Assembly (NCBI RefSeq): GCF_001643015.1
Contig: NZ_CP015622.1
Coordinates: forward strand, 447,358 to 511,357
Source: Corynebacterium crudilactis
GTDB lineage: Bacteria; Actinomycetota; Actinomycetes; Mycobacteriales; Mycobacteriaceae
Length of the DNA: 64,000 nucleotides
Direction: 5' to 3'
The translations under genes and the position numbers were made by a program. This document shows, piece by piece, positions 46,586 through 54,753 of this stretch. How positions within the stretch are numbered: position 1 is the stretch's first letter; each line of letters opens with the position of its first letter. Under the pieces are notes generated by a model. That model did not search any database, was not told the DNA's origin, and saw nothing but the letters and a program-made list of their open reading frames with translations.

Positions 46586-47431
46586 ATGACCACATCGGAA
46601 CTTCGGCCTCCTGCTGAACTCAGAGGACAAACGAGTACTGGATCCACACCTATGCCTAAGAAACCACTCATCCCACGAAATACGCTCGTAACAGCTATCA
46701 AAGCAGTAATTGGTATTGCAGGACTTTTTGTCATTTGGGAACTCATTGTCCTGATTACCAATCCGCCGCGCTTCCTCTTGGTTGGCCCAAGCGCTGCTTT
46801 TGCGGAACTTTTCAACCGTCCAGGATATTTTGCCTCTAATGCATGGGTGACTCTGCAGGAAGCACTCGCCGGATTTGTTCTGGGCACAGCACTTGGTGTG
46901 CTTTGCGGAGCTGCTCTTCATTATTTCCCAGCGGTACGTACTTTCCTGTATCCAGCACTTGTGGCAATCGATACGATTCCAAAGGTAGCGCTGGCTCCAC
47001 TGTTTATTGTGTGGTTCGGATTCGGTTTCGAATCCAAGGTTTTCGTTGCCATGGCAATTGCCTTCTTCCCGCTGGTTATCAATACTTTTGACGGACTGTC
47101 CTCAGTTCCGCATGAGCTGAAAGAACTCGCTCGCATTAACCGGGCGAACACCTGGCAGCGACTCACCAAAATTGAGTTCATTTACGCTGTGCCATCCATT
47201 TTCTCTGGCATGAAGATCTCCATTTCACTCGCAGTCGGCGGTGCTGTGGTCGGTGAGTTTATTTCAGGCTCTAAGGGCCTTGGATATGTCATTCTGCTGG
47301 CTAATAGCCAGGTTGATCTGGCAAGCATGTTCGCAGCCTTCATCGTGCTGGCGTCTATTTCTCTCACACTGTTTTACGCAGTTGATCTCGCGGCTAAGCG
47401 ACTTGTGCCGTGGAAAACCTACGCAAAATAA
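46586..47431 (+). CDS. NitT/TauT-type ABC permease
   Basis: 281 residues with about six helices and a 30-residue soluble N-terminus. EAA loop: LKELARINRANTWQRLTKIEFIYAVPSIFSGM. Belongs to the SsuC/TauC/ThiX-like permeases for sulfonates, nitrate, taurine or pyrimidine precursors. GAGGAG lies 10 bases before the ATG. First gene of a five-gene operon. Confidence 0.9.
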   Translation: MTTSELRPPAELRGQTSTGSTPMPKKPLIPRNTLVTAIKAVIGIAGLFVIWELIVLITNPPRFLLVGPSAAFAELFNRPGYFASNAWVTLQEALAGFVLGTALGVLCGAALHYFPAVRTFLYPALVAIDTIPKVALAPLFIVWFGFGFESKVFVAMAIAFFPLVINTFDGLSSVPHELKELARINRANTWQRLTKIEFIYAVPSIFSGMKISISLAVGGAVVGEFISGSKGLGYVILLANSQVDLASMFAAFIVLASISLTLFYAVDLAAKRLVPWKTYAK

Positions 47432-47463
47432 TCCACCATTTTCACAAGTCACAAGGACAAGTA

Positions 47464-48501
47464 ATGAACAAGAAAAAGATTGCCGCGATGACAGCAGCGC
47501 TCGCCATCGCGATCCCACTGGTTAGTTCCTGTTCTTCCGCTTCCAATGGAGACTCCGTCGACATCATGATGGACGTGGGATATCTCCCCAAGCATGCGCC
47601 ATTTTTTGCAGCCGTAGCAGAGGGGTTCTTCGAAGAAGAAGGACTGGATGTATCACTTATGCCCGGCTCCGGATCTAACAATACCGTGACATCTGTCGAA
47701 ACCGGTCGAGTTTTTGCGGGCTTTGCAGACTTCGGTGTCACCGTGATGAACCAGGGTAGGGGAGCGCAGGTTCGTCAAGTAAATCTTCTACAAGCACGTT
47801 CTTCTTATGCAGCTGTTGCAGATAAAGAAAGCGGCATTGAAAGTTGGGATGATCTCAAGGGTAAAACTGTTGCCACTGAAGGCGCTGGAGCAATGGTCTC
47901 CATGTGGCCATATGCACTGAATCAACTGGGATATGCCGAAGGGGATATCAACGTTGTGCATGCTTCGAGTGAATCAAAAATTCCGGGTCTGCTGGCACAT
48001 CAATGGGATGCAAACCTCGCTCTCGCAGTTTCTGATGCTCCCGCATTGGCGGCATTAGGAATTGAACCAGTGGTGTTGAACTGGGCAGATATTGGAATCT
48101 CCCTTTATGGCAACGGCATGGTGGTGTCTAACGAGACCATTGAAAAAGAACCGGAGAAGCTCGAGAAATTCAATCGTGCTTTACAAAAGGGTTTCCTCTG
48201 GGCATGTGAAAACCCAGAGAAAACGTATAAAGACTTCAACGCAGAAGTCCAGGGCTATGAAGAATCAACCATCCTCCTTGCCTTGGAGGAACAGTGCGCT
48301 TTGAATTGGCAAAGCGACACTACAACCGATCCTTTCGGCACCATGAGCGATGAAGGTGTACAGGAAATGATCGATGTTGCTCAGGAATACCTCGGCATGG
48401 ATCCTTCAGTATCGATTACCCCGGATCAGGTTTATACCAATGAGTTCATCACCCCCATCAATAAAGGCACTGTGATCGCAGCGCCATCTCAGAAGAAGTA
48501 G
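47464..48501 (+). CDS. NMT1/THI5-like ABC substrate-binding lipoprotein
   Basis: 345 residues, start ATG 47464 (ACAAGGACAA upstream). Lipobox LVSSC (C23). The mature part DIMMDVGYLPKHAPFFAAVAEGFFEEEGLDVSLMPGSGSNNTV is the standard NMT1/SsuA fold. The LPKHAPFFAA stretch recalls binding proteins for pyrimidine or thiamine precursors more than those for sulfonates, but the ligand cannot be told. Seven bp before the ATPase gene. Confidence 0.88.
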   Translation: MNKKKIAAMTAALAIAIPLVSSCSSASNGDSVDIMMDVGYLPKHAPFFAAVAEGFFEEEGLDVSLMPGSGSNNTVTSVETGRVFAGFADFGVTVMNQGRGAQVRQVNLLQARSSYAAVADKESGIESWDDLKGKTVATEGAGAMVSMWPYALNQLGYAEGDINVVHASSESKIPGLLAHQWDANLALAVSDAPALAALGIEPVVLNWADIGISLYGNGMVVSNETIEKEPEKLEKFNRALQKGFLWACENPEKTYKDFNAEVQGYEESTILLALEEQCALNWQSDTTTDPFGTMSDEGVQEMIDVAQEYLGMDPSVSITPDQVYTNEFITPINKGTVIAAPSQKK

Positions 48502-48508
48502 GTAAATC

Positions 48509-49288
48509 ATGTCTAATACCAGTGCAATTTCAGTAAAAAATGTCGGAGTTACTTTTCACTCTCGAGATGGGGCCGAAAACAAGGTTCTCGAAGGTGTGGA
48601 TTTTGATGTACAGCCCGGAGAATTTGTGTCCATCGTTGGACAGTCTGGAAGTGGCAAAACTACACTGCTCAAGACAATTTCCGGACTTCAGCAAGCAACT
48701 CATGGTGAAGTCCTCGTCAACGGAAAGCCCATTGCGGAGCAGGTGGAAGATATCGCCATGGTGTTTCAAGCGCCAGTGCTGTTGCCGTGGAGAAACAATC
48801 TCAACAATGTGCTGTTGCCACTAGAATTTCGTGGAACCCGCTCGAAAGAATCATTAGATCGTGCATATCAGCTGCTTGAGATGGCTGGACTTAAAGGAAA
48901 AGAAACCCGTTATTCCTATGAGCTCAGTGGCGGTATGCAGCAGCGTGTCGCGATTTGCCGCGCCCTTGTTTCTAACCCGCAGTTGCTTCTGATGGATGAG
49001 CCATTTGGCGCACTGGATGCGATGACCCGTGACTCCATGAACTTTGAAATACAAAAGATCTGGATGCGTGAAAAGTGCAGCGTGCTTTTTGTTACCCACA
49101 GTATTTCTGAGGCGGTATGGCTTGGCGATCGCGTCATCATCGTTGGCGATCGCCCAGGCCACATCGTGGCAGATATCAAGATTGATATTCCACGCCCGCG
49201 AGCCAAGGAACACCGCTTCTCGGAAGTTTTCTCTGACTATGTTGCAGAGATCGAATCTTTCATTGGCGTCACCGCAGGTATCAGCTAA
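48509..49288 (+). CDS. NitT/TauT-type ABC ATPase
   Basis: 259 residues: Walker A VGQSGSGKTTLLKTI, Q-loop MVFQAPVLLPWRNNLNNV (typical of this group), signature LSGGMQQRVAICRA, Walker B LLLMDEPFGALDAMTRD, H-loop VTHSISEAVWLGDRV. Energises the permease and lipoprotein just upstream. Confidence 0.93.
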   Translation: MSNTSAISVKNVGVTFHSRDGAENKVLEGVDFDVQPGEFVSIVGQSGSGKTTLLKTISGLQQATHGEVLVNGKPIAEQVEDIAMVFQAPVLLPWRNNLNNVLLPLEFRGTRSKESLDRAYQLLEMAGLKGKETRYSYELSGGMQQRVAICRALVSNPQLLLMDEPFGALDAMTRDSMNFEIQKIWMREKCSVLFVTHSISEAVWLGDRVIIVGDRPGHIVADIKIDIPRPRAKEHRFSEVFSDYVAEIESFIGVTAGIS

Positions 49289-49320
49289 CCATAATCACAA
49301 ATTTTGAAAGGTATTTCTCC

Positions 49321-50967
49321 ATGCATTTAACTTCCAGCCCAGCTCGTTTGCAAGAACTTTTTAACCTTGATGCGCAAAAGAGTCTCCTCTTTTCTGCCAT
49401 CCGTCTTGATTCTCACCCGCTCGTGGCACCAATTATCGCAACCGTTAAAGACCAAGATCCGATCCTGCTGGTGCGTCAGCAAGAACAGGGCAACATCTTC
49501 TCCAGCGGTGTGCCACGCAATAAGATCCGTTTCTACGCACCGTGGGTAACCATCGATGACGCCCCTTTGGAAGGCGTCGAAGCCGCCAGTTCTGTGCAAG
49601 AACTAATTAAAGAGCTTGCCGACGAAAACCCCGTCTGTTTCGCACCCGATATCGCATATGCACACTATTTGGCGGCGCAAGACCAGGTTCAGGTTTCTGT
49701 GGAATCAGCAGCCCCACATGCGATCGATGTGGTGAAACTGGATCAGGGAATCGTCGAAAAGCGATTTTCGGACTGGCGTCGTGCCGGCGTGGAAGAAGCC
49801 AAGAAGCTTATCCGGGGTATCGCGCATTTGGAGGGACTGGAAAAAGAGCTTGACCAGGTAGGCAACGACAGCAGATTTGAGCTTCTTCAAGATATTGCTT
49901 CTCGGCATGCGCTGTCTGCAATCTATGTTGCATCGCCACCGAATTTCTCTGAAATTACAGGAATTGCAGCTACTGAAGGTGCGTCTGTGTTGTGGGATGC
50001 CGCAACGCAAACAGCATTCCTTTTCCTGCCTCAGGGAACCCCAGCTCCTGAAGGAACAGAAGCTGTAGATTCCTTCGCGTCCATCTCTGAAGCTGTCAGG
50101 GAACTTATCGGAGAAGATAAAACAGTCGGTGTGGAAGAAGAATATCTCGGCACTGCGGTGGCCTTGAGCCTGACAGAAGGCGAGATTGTTCCTCTTCAAA
50201 CTGAGCTCAGCAATTGGCGCGATGTGCGAGATTCTGAAGATCTCCCTTTTCAAATTATTGCCTCACGCACCAGCGTTACCATCATGGAAAACACCCTGGA
50301 GTGGACCAATAACCGTTTAGAGCGTGGAGAAGAGTTCACTGAGCTTGATATCTACGCCCGCTACTTGGAAGAATTGGAAGATTACGCCCTGCAGTTCACT
50401 TTTGATGTAGAGCCATATTTCACCAACCTGCATTCCTCCAACCGCATGCTATTTCCTGGACCACCGGTAGATTTCCCCATCAACTCAGAAACCCGATGCA
50501 TCCAACTTGATGCCGGAGTGGCAGTGAAAAAGAATGGCGTAGTGCTGGGCACCTCAGATATGGCGCGCTCTTTGCCACGTACTGCCGCTGGACGTGAAGC
50601 CTATGAGTATTTCTTCCAAGTAGTTCGCGAAGGCATCATTTCACAACTTCGACCAGGAACTATTTGTGCAGATGTACATGAAGCAACGCTGGATTATCTA
50701 GCACCACAATTGCCGCGCATGATTGATATCGGAATGCTGAATGCCGATGTAGATTTCAACACCATCTACCGAAAGCGCAATGTTGGACACCTCATGGGTA
50801 AACAAGAATCATTCGCCAACGAACTTCGTCCGGGCTACGATCACGTTCTCCGCCATGGTTCTTATGGCGCTGCGGAAATTCCATGGCGTTACAACGGCGT
50901 CGCGATTGGCACAGAAGACTTGTGGTACATCGGCGAAGACAAAACTTACATCTTGAGCCAGCGCTAA
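49321..50967 (+). CDS. M24-family metallopeptidase/hydrolase (aminopeptidase P-like)
   Basis: 548 residues: two creatinase/prolidase N-terminal-like domains (about 1-150 and 150-310) and a C-terminal M24 pita-bread domain. Probable metal ligands: D in QLDAGVAV, D in GTSDMARS, H in RNVGHLMGKQE, E in GAAEIPW and E in IGTEDLWYIG. M24 proteins cleave X-Pro peptides, creatine, or cyclic amides such as ectoine. Its place after an ABC transporter and before a RidA protein suggests that it hydrolyses an imported C-N compound. AAAGG ribosome site; soluble, cytoplasmic. Confidence 0.85.
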   Translation: MHLTSSPARLQELFNLDAQKSLLFSAIRLDSHPLVAPIIATVKDQDPILLVRQQEQGNIFSSGVPRNKIRFYAPWVTIDDAPLEGVEAASSVQELIKELADENPVCFAPDIAYAHYLAAQDQVQVSVESAAPHAIDVVKLDQGIVEKRFSDWRRAGVEEAKKLIRGIAHLEGLEKELDQVGNDSRFELLQDIASRHALSAIYVASPPNFSEITGIAATEGASVLWDAATQTAFLFLPQGTPAPEGTEAVDSFASISEAVRELIGEDKTVGVEEEYLGTAVALSLTEGEIVPLQTELSNWRDVRDSEDLPFQIIASRTSVTIMENTLEWTNNRLERGEEFTELDIYARYLEELEDYALQFTFDVEPYFTNLHSSNRMLFPGPPVDFPINSETRCIQLDAGVAVKKNGVVLGTSDMARSLPRTAAGREAYEYFFQVVREGIISQLRPGTICADVHEATLDYLAPQLPRMIDIGMLNADVDFNTIYRKRNVGHLMGKQESFANELRPGYDHVLRHGSYGAAEIPWRYNGVAIGTEDLWYIGEDKTYILSQR

Positions 50968-50983
50968 AGGGGAATCCGGAATT

Positions 50984-51442
50984 ATGACTGATATTTCAGC
51001 GAATCTAAAAAGCTTAGGAATTGAGCTTCCTGATCTTCCTGCACCGCAGTACTCTTATGTTCCTTTTCACCGCCAAGGCAATACGTTATATGTTTCGGGG
51101 CAGATTTCTCGGACAGCTGCAGGCGATATTGTGACAGGACGCGTCGGTGCAGATGCATCTGTGGAAGAAGGCATTCATGCAGCAGAAGTAGCCACGATCA
51201 ATTTGCTGGCCAGAATTGAGCAAGCCATTGGGCTGGAGAATGTTGCAAGTATTCTCAAATTGAATGTGTGGGTGAACAGCGCAGCTGATTTTGTGGAACA
51301 ACCACGTGTTGCGGATGGTGCCTCTCGACTTTTGGAGAAGGTGCTCGGTGAAGCTGGAAAACATGCTCGAACGGCACTGCCTACGCACACTCTTCCCCAA
51401 GGGGCGTTGGTGGAGTTAGATGCGGTTGTGGCCATTTCCTAA
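50984..51442 (+). CDS. RidA/YjgF-family protein
   Basis: 152 residues. QGNTLYVSGQISRTAAGDIVTGRVG at the start, HARTALPTHTLPQGALVELDAVVAIS at the end, with the conserved Arg (HART) and Glu (VELD) of enamine/imine deaminases. RidA proteins remove reactive imines released by amino-acid breakdown. Last gene of the ABC-M24 operon, 16 bp after the peptidase gene with GGGGAAT before the ATG. Confidence 0.9.
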   Translation: MTDISANLKSLGIELPDLPAPQYSYVPFHRQGNTLYVSGQISRTAAGDIVTGRVGADASVEEGIHAAEVATINLLARIEQAIGLENVASILKLNVWVNSAADFVEQPRVADGASRLLEKVLGEAGKHARTALPTHTLPQGALVELDAVVAIS

Positions 51443-51473
51443 AGCTAAGGCCGCTGTGTCTGTTTCTAGCTCC

Positions 51474-51715
51474 ACATTTTTAGAATAAGTGTTTGCATAA
51501 ACGATGCTCTGCAGGGCGCTTAAATGCGATTTTGGGAGGTCCCTTTTTCTGGGGCGCGGGTGAGGTTTTTAGTCAACAGGTCAGAGATGGCAGGATCTTA
51601 GAAAATTAAGAAATTCTGTCATTCCTGCCTGGTATCGACCGCTATAAACCGGTCAGGCGCGCCAAGACTTGTTTAAAAGCCCGGAATCTTGACACGTGGG
51701 ACCGGTCTGGTGGGT
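51474..51715 (-). repeat. Dispersed hairpin/tail repeat, copy F
   Basis: Reverse orientation, in the 290-bp gap between the RidA gene and glyR. The tail (51474-51556) in reverse complement reads CAGAAAAAGGGACCTC, CAAAATCGCATTTAAGCG and CAAACACTTATTCTAAAAA, a good match to copies C and D. The head (about 51630-51715; AAACCGGTCAGGCGCGCCAAGACTTG ... ACCGGTCTGGTG) is diverged. Confidence 0.65.
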
Positions 51716-51733
51716 GGCAGTCCCTGGTACGGA

Positions 51734-52099
51734 TCAAATACTCTTTTTGTGGGAATCTGACTGGGTGAAAATTGCAGCTACAGTGTCTGCATGTACAGGG
51801 TGGATGCTGAAATACGCCCATTTCCCACATTGTTCGCGAGTGATCAATTTTGCCGCGATGAGCTTTTTCATATGGTGGGTTACCGTGGGGGCGGAAATGT
51901 CTAAAGCGTGTGCCAGTGCATTTGCGCTTACTCGCGAGGTTTTTGTGGTGAAGACGAGGTATAAAATTTCTAAACGTGTGGCATCGCCGAGGGCTTTGTA
52001 AAAGCCACTGGCCTCTTTTGCTGTATCCGTGATCGTGCTGGGTACAGATTTTAGAGGCGCAAAGCGCTGATCGGCGCTTGGGGTGAGGGCGAAGGTCAT
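51734..52099 (-). CDS. glyR: ArsR-family regulator GlyR
   Basis: 121 residues with winged HTH: ALGDATRLEILYLVFTTKTSRVSANALAHALDISAPTVTHHMKKLIAAKLIT. No metal-binding Cys motif. In C. glutamicum an ArsR-type protein at this place relative to the ccsA/menA genes (Cg0527, GlyR) activates glyA, serine hydroxymethyltransferase; this assignment rests on position and my memory. C-terminus HSHKKSI. Confidence 0.8.
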   Translation of the reverse strand: MTFALTPSADQRFAPLKSVPSTITDTAKEASGFYKALGDATRLEILYLVFTTKTSRVSANALAHALDISAPTVTHHMKKLIAAKLITREQCGKWAYFSIHPVHADTVAAIFTQSDSHKKSI

Positions 52100-52172
52100 T
52101 CACTCAATATATAGGTATGCCAAGCCTAAGTAAATCGTTTGGGGGTGTGCGCACATCACACCCCATATACAT

Positions 52173-52472
52173 TTACGCCTCTGTGGCTTCCTCAGTACCT
52201 TCTTCTGGTTCTTGTGGCTTTGCGTAACGCTCACGTGCACGTTTGAGGCGTTCTTCCTCTTCTAATTGTGCAGCTTCTTCTGCGCGGCGGCGTTTGAAGC
52301 GATTTTTCTCAATATTCCACAAGAATTCTTCATCATCGTCGGGCCCTTTAACTGCACGACGTGCTTGACCCTTATTGAGTCCTGCATTGCTCTTCCATGT
52401 GGATGGCTTGAAGGCCTTCCACAGCAAGACAATTGCGACGATAACCAAAATAATCAGCAAAAGCCTACCCAC
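52173..52472 (-). CDS. Single-span membrane protein with charged tail
   Basis: 99 residues from GTG 52472 (GAGGAGAG seven bases upstream). One N-terminal helix (GRLLLIILVIVAIVLLW), then a tail with alternating acidic and basic runs (DDDEEFLWNIEKNRFKRRRAEEAAQLEEEERLKRARERYAK), likely a helix or coiled coil in the cytoplasm. Function unknown. The reading to 52529 lacks a start signal. Confidence 0.75.
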   Translation of the reverse strand: MGRLLLIILVIVAIVLLWKAFKPSTWKSNAGLNKGQARRAVKGPDDDEEFLWNIEKNRFKRRRAEEAAQLEEEERLKRARERYAKPQEPEEGTEEATEA

Positions 52473-52566
52473 TTGAATCTCTCCTCTAATCTTTGCTTCG
52501 ACCTCCCACAATACGGAACTTCTCAGCATTCTTGGGTATCAGTGGGTATTGAGTAGGGTGGAAAGG

Positions 52567-52902
52567 GTGAGTGAGTCCAATACCCCAAATGCACAGCATC
52601 CCCAAGCACCAGAATTGAACTTGGAATTACAAAAAGCTGCCCGGAAAAATGTACTGATTTATGGCCTGGCTCGGCTGGCGCTTTTTGTTGTGCTGACACT
52701 TGTTATTCATGGTCTGGCTCAATTGATTAATGCGCCAGTTCCAGTGGTGATGTCTGCAATGTTGGCGTTGATCGTAGCATTCCCACTGTCCATGCTGGTG
52801 TTTAATAAGCAGCGTGTGAATGCAACCTGGGCTGTGGCCCAATGGGATGCTCAGCGTAAAGCCCATAAGGAATGGGTGCGGAGCGAGTTGGCGGACCGCT
52901 AG
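52567..52902 (+). CDS. DUF4229-like membrane protein
   Basis: About 111 residues with two membrane helices (VLIYGLARLALFVVLTLVI and VVMSAMLALIVAFPLSMLVF), then a basic amphipathic helix (QWDAQRKAHKEWVRSELADR), the layout of DUF4229 proteins found near menA in actinobacteria. The start is uncertain: GTG 52567, GTG 52558 or TTG 52549 are in frame around GTGGAAAGG. Followed by a two-way terminator. Confidence 0.72.
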   Translation: MSESNTPNAQHPQAPELNLELQKAARKNVLIYGLARLALFVVLTLVIHGLAQLINAPVPVVMSAMLALIVAFPLSMLVFNKQRVNATWAVAQWDAQRKAHKEWVRSELADR

Positions 52903-52921
52903 GTTTGCTTTCTTAACGCTG

Positions 52922-52975
52922 AAATAGGGTGGTCGATTACCTGCTATAAGAGGTAGTAGACCGCCCTATTTTTTG
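52922..52975. terminator. Bidirectional terminator
   Basis: AATAGGGTGGTCGA (52923-52936) pairs with TAGACCGCCCTATT (52957-52970) with two mismatches, followed by TTTTTT; A-rich on the other side. It separates the convergent DUF4229 and SnoaL-like genes. Confidence 0.85.
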
Positions 52976-52977
52976 TT

Positions 52978-53472
52978 TTAATCGAGAACGCCTGCTTCTT
53001 GAAGCATTGCGGGGATGCCATTGACTTCATGTAATCCGCCGACTACCCAGGCGTCGTTCCAGCGTCGTTCTACGATTCGCCAGCCATGATCGGTGCGACG
53101 AAGTTGGTCGGTATATCCGCCATGGACTTGGGAGAGTCGTGGTTCGCCGTCCCGTCCGCGCAATCCGGTGGGGTGGATTGTCTTAGAGTCCACTACAGCG
53201 GTATTGCCATCGGGGCCGAAGACGATCTTGAGATTGCCGCACATGTGGAAGATGAACTCAAAGGTCTTTCCTGTAATGAAGTCACCCTGTTTGGCATCTT
53301 TCCACAAGTCTCGATCGCCACCGGAATCAGTCCAGTCGAATACGGTATCTTCAAGGAAAACTTCGTCCATGGCATCGATGTCATGGCTATCGGCTGCATG
53401 AATGTAGCGAGCGAACAAGTCGTAGATTTCTAGTCGATCGGCGACTTCTTCAGGGGTGAAACGTTGGTACAT
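52978..53472 (-). CDS. SnoaL/NTF2-like protein
   Basis: 164 residues, MYQRFTPEEVADRLEIYDLFARYIHAADSHDIDAMDEVF, from ATG 53472 with AAGGGA upstream. It belongs to the SnoaL-like/scytalone dehydratase-like cone fold; D and H residues in the first helices and HPTGLRGRDGEPRLSQVHGGY fit ring-hydroxylating dioxygenase beta-subunit relatives. Substrate unknown. The open frame to 53652 has no start signal. Confidence 0.8.
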   Translation of the reverse strand: MYQRFTPEEVADRLEIYDLFARYIHAADSHDIDAMDEVFLEDTVFDWTDSGGDRDLWKDAKQGDFITGKTFEFIFHMCGNLKIVFGPDGNTAVVDSKTIHPTGLRGRDGEPRLSQVHGGYTDQLRRTDHGWRIVERRWNDAWVVGGLHEVNGIPAMLQEAGVLD

Positions 53473-53677
53473 GGCAGTTCCCTTTTGCATGTTTGTGGTT
53501 AGACGGCGTCCGGCCATTTGAGCGCAGCTGTTAAATTCGCCAGAGGCTCTCAAAGTGTTGAAGGTAACGGCAGGTAAATGTTTATGACCGTGATCACTAT
53601 GATTGTTAATAGGTGGACGCCTGTCAGGTAAAAATGCAAATAGTGTCGACACTAGGAGGGGTGCGTCGAGAAGCGTT

Positions 53678-54574
53678 TTAGCTAAACGCCAGCGCCAAGC
53701 CGGTGAGCACAGCCCAGAGTGCCATGGCGCGTCCCGTGGCGCCGATAACCGGAATCAGATCCTTGCCGGTCGCCTTGTTGCGAATAGGTTTTGCAGCCAT
53801 GAGGGCCAAAGGCAGCACGATGAGCGCCACAAGCACAGGCCACGCAGCAAAAGCTAGAACAATGGACATGATGAAAGGTGTGGAGACAAGGGCGAGGAAC
53901 AGCGTGCGTGCGCCATTATCGCCCAGGCGAACAGCAAGCGTAATTTTTCCAGCTTCGCGGTCGGTGGGGATATCGCGAATATTGTTGGCCAAGTTCACAC
54001 CTGCCGACATGGAGCCCACGCCGACTGCAGCGGCAAGGCCTACCCAGCTGATGAAGCCAGTTTGAGTGAATTGGGTGCCCATGACTGCAACCAGGCCGAA
54101 GAAGATAAATACTGCGATTTCGCCCAGTCCGCGGTATCCATAAGGATTTTTTCCACCGGTATAAAACCATGCGCCAAGAACACAGATGATGCCGATCAGA
54201 ATGAGCCACCATGCACTGAGCACGCTCAGAGCAGTGCCAGCGATTCCGGCCACGCCGAAGGCGATAAATGCCGCAGCTTTTACTTTTTTCGGAGCAACAA
54301 GGCCAGAGCCAGTGAGTCGAAGGGGACCCGTACGATCCTCGTCGGTGCCACGGATTCCATCAGAGTAATCATTGGCAAAATTCACGCCGATGATTAGAGC
54401 CCACGCAACAACAAGTGCCAGCAGGGCTTTCCACCAGATGAAACCATCATGGAAAGCGGCGACACCAGAACCTGCAATGACCGGGGCAAAAGCATTCGCC
54501 CAGGTGTGTGGGCGGGCGCCTTGAAACCAATCGGACAAAGTTGCAGAAGCCGGATGAGGTTCGGTGTGAGACAT
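53678..54574 (-). CDS. menA: 1,4-Dihydroxy-2-naphthoate polyprenyltransferase
   Basis: 298 residues, nine helices, UbiA family. First Asp-rich motif NFANDYSDGIRGTDEDRTGP and second NNIRDIPTDREAGK are the prenyl-diphosphate/Mg sites. Attaches the isoprenoid tail in menaquinone synthesis, consistent with menE nearby. Confidence 0.95.
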   Translation of the reverse strand: MSHTEPHPASATLSDWFQGARPHTWANAFAPVIAGSGVAAFHDGFIWWKALLALVVAWALIIGVNFANDYSDGIRGTDEDRTGPLRLTGSGLVAPKKVKAAAFIAFGVAGIAGTALSVLSAWWLILIGIICVLGAWFYTGGKNPYGYRGLGEIAVFIFFGLVAVMGTQFTQTGFISWVGLAAAVGVGSMSAGVNLANNIRDIPTDREAGKITLAVRLGDNGARTLFLALVSTPFIMSIVLAFAAWPVLVALIVLPLALMAAKPIRNKATGKDLIPVIGATGRAMALWAVLTGLALAFS

Positions 54575-54753
54575 GCTCTCTATCTTTCCCCATGCGGTAC
54601 TCGATAGTGCAATTACAATAAGCGAAGAAGGACTGAGCGGCTTTGTTCCAGCTTTGCTGCGGCTCTGCGTCTAGCTTCAACATCTTGCTTAAACGCTATT
54701 GTGAAATAAGCTAAGAAATTCCAAAGTCGATCGAGGAGGAGTCGCAGTAGTTT

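Noticed and set aside
51642..52103. 153-codon minus-strand frame over glyR
   Set aside because: Shifted frame of glyR; the glyR frame itself has a clear ArsR winged helix.
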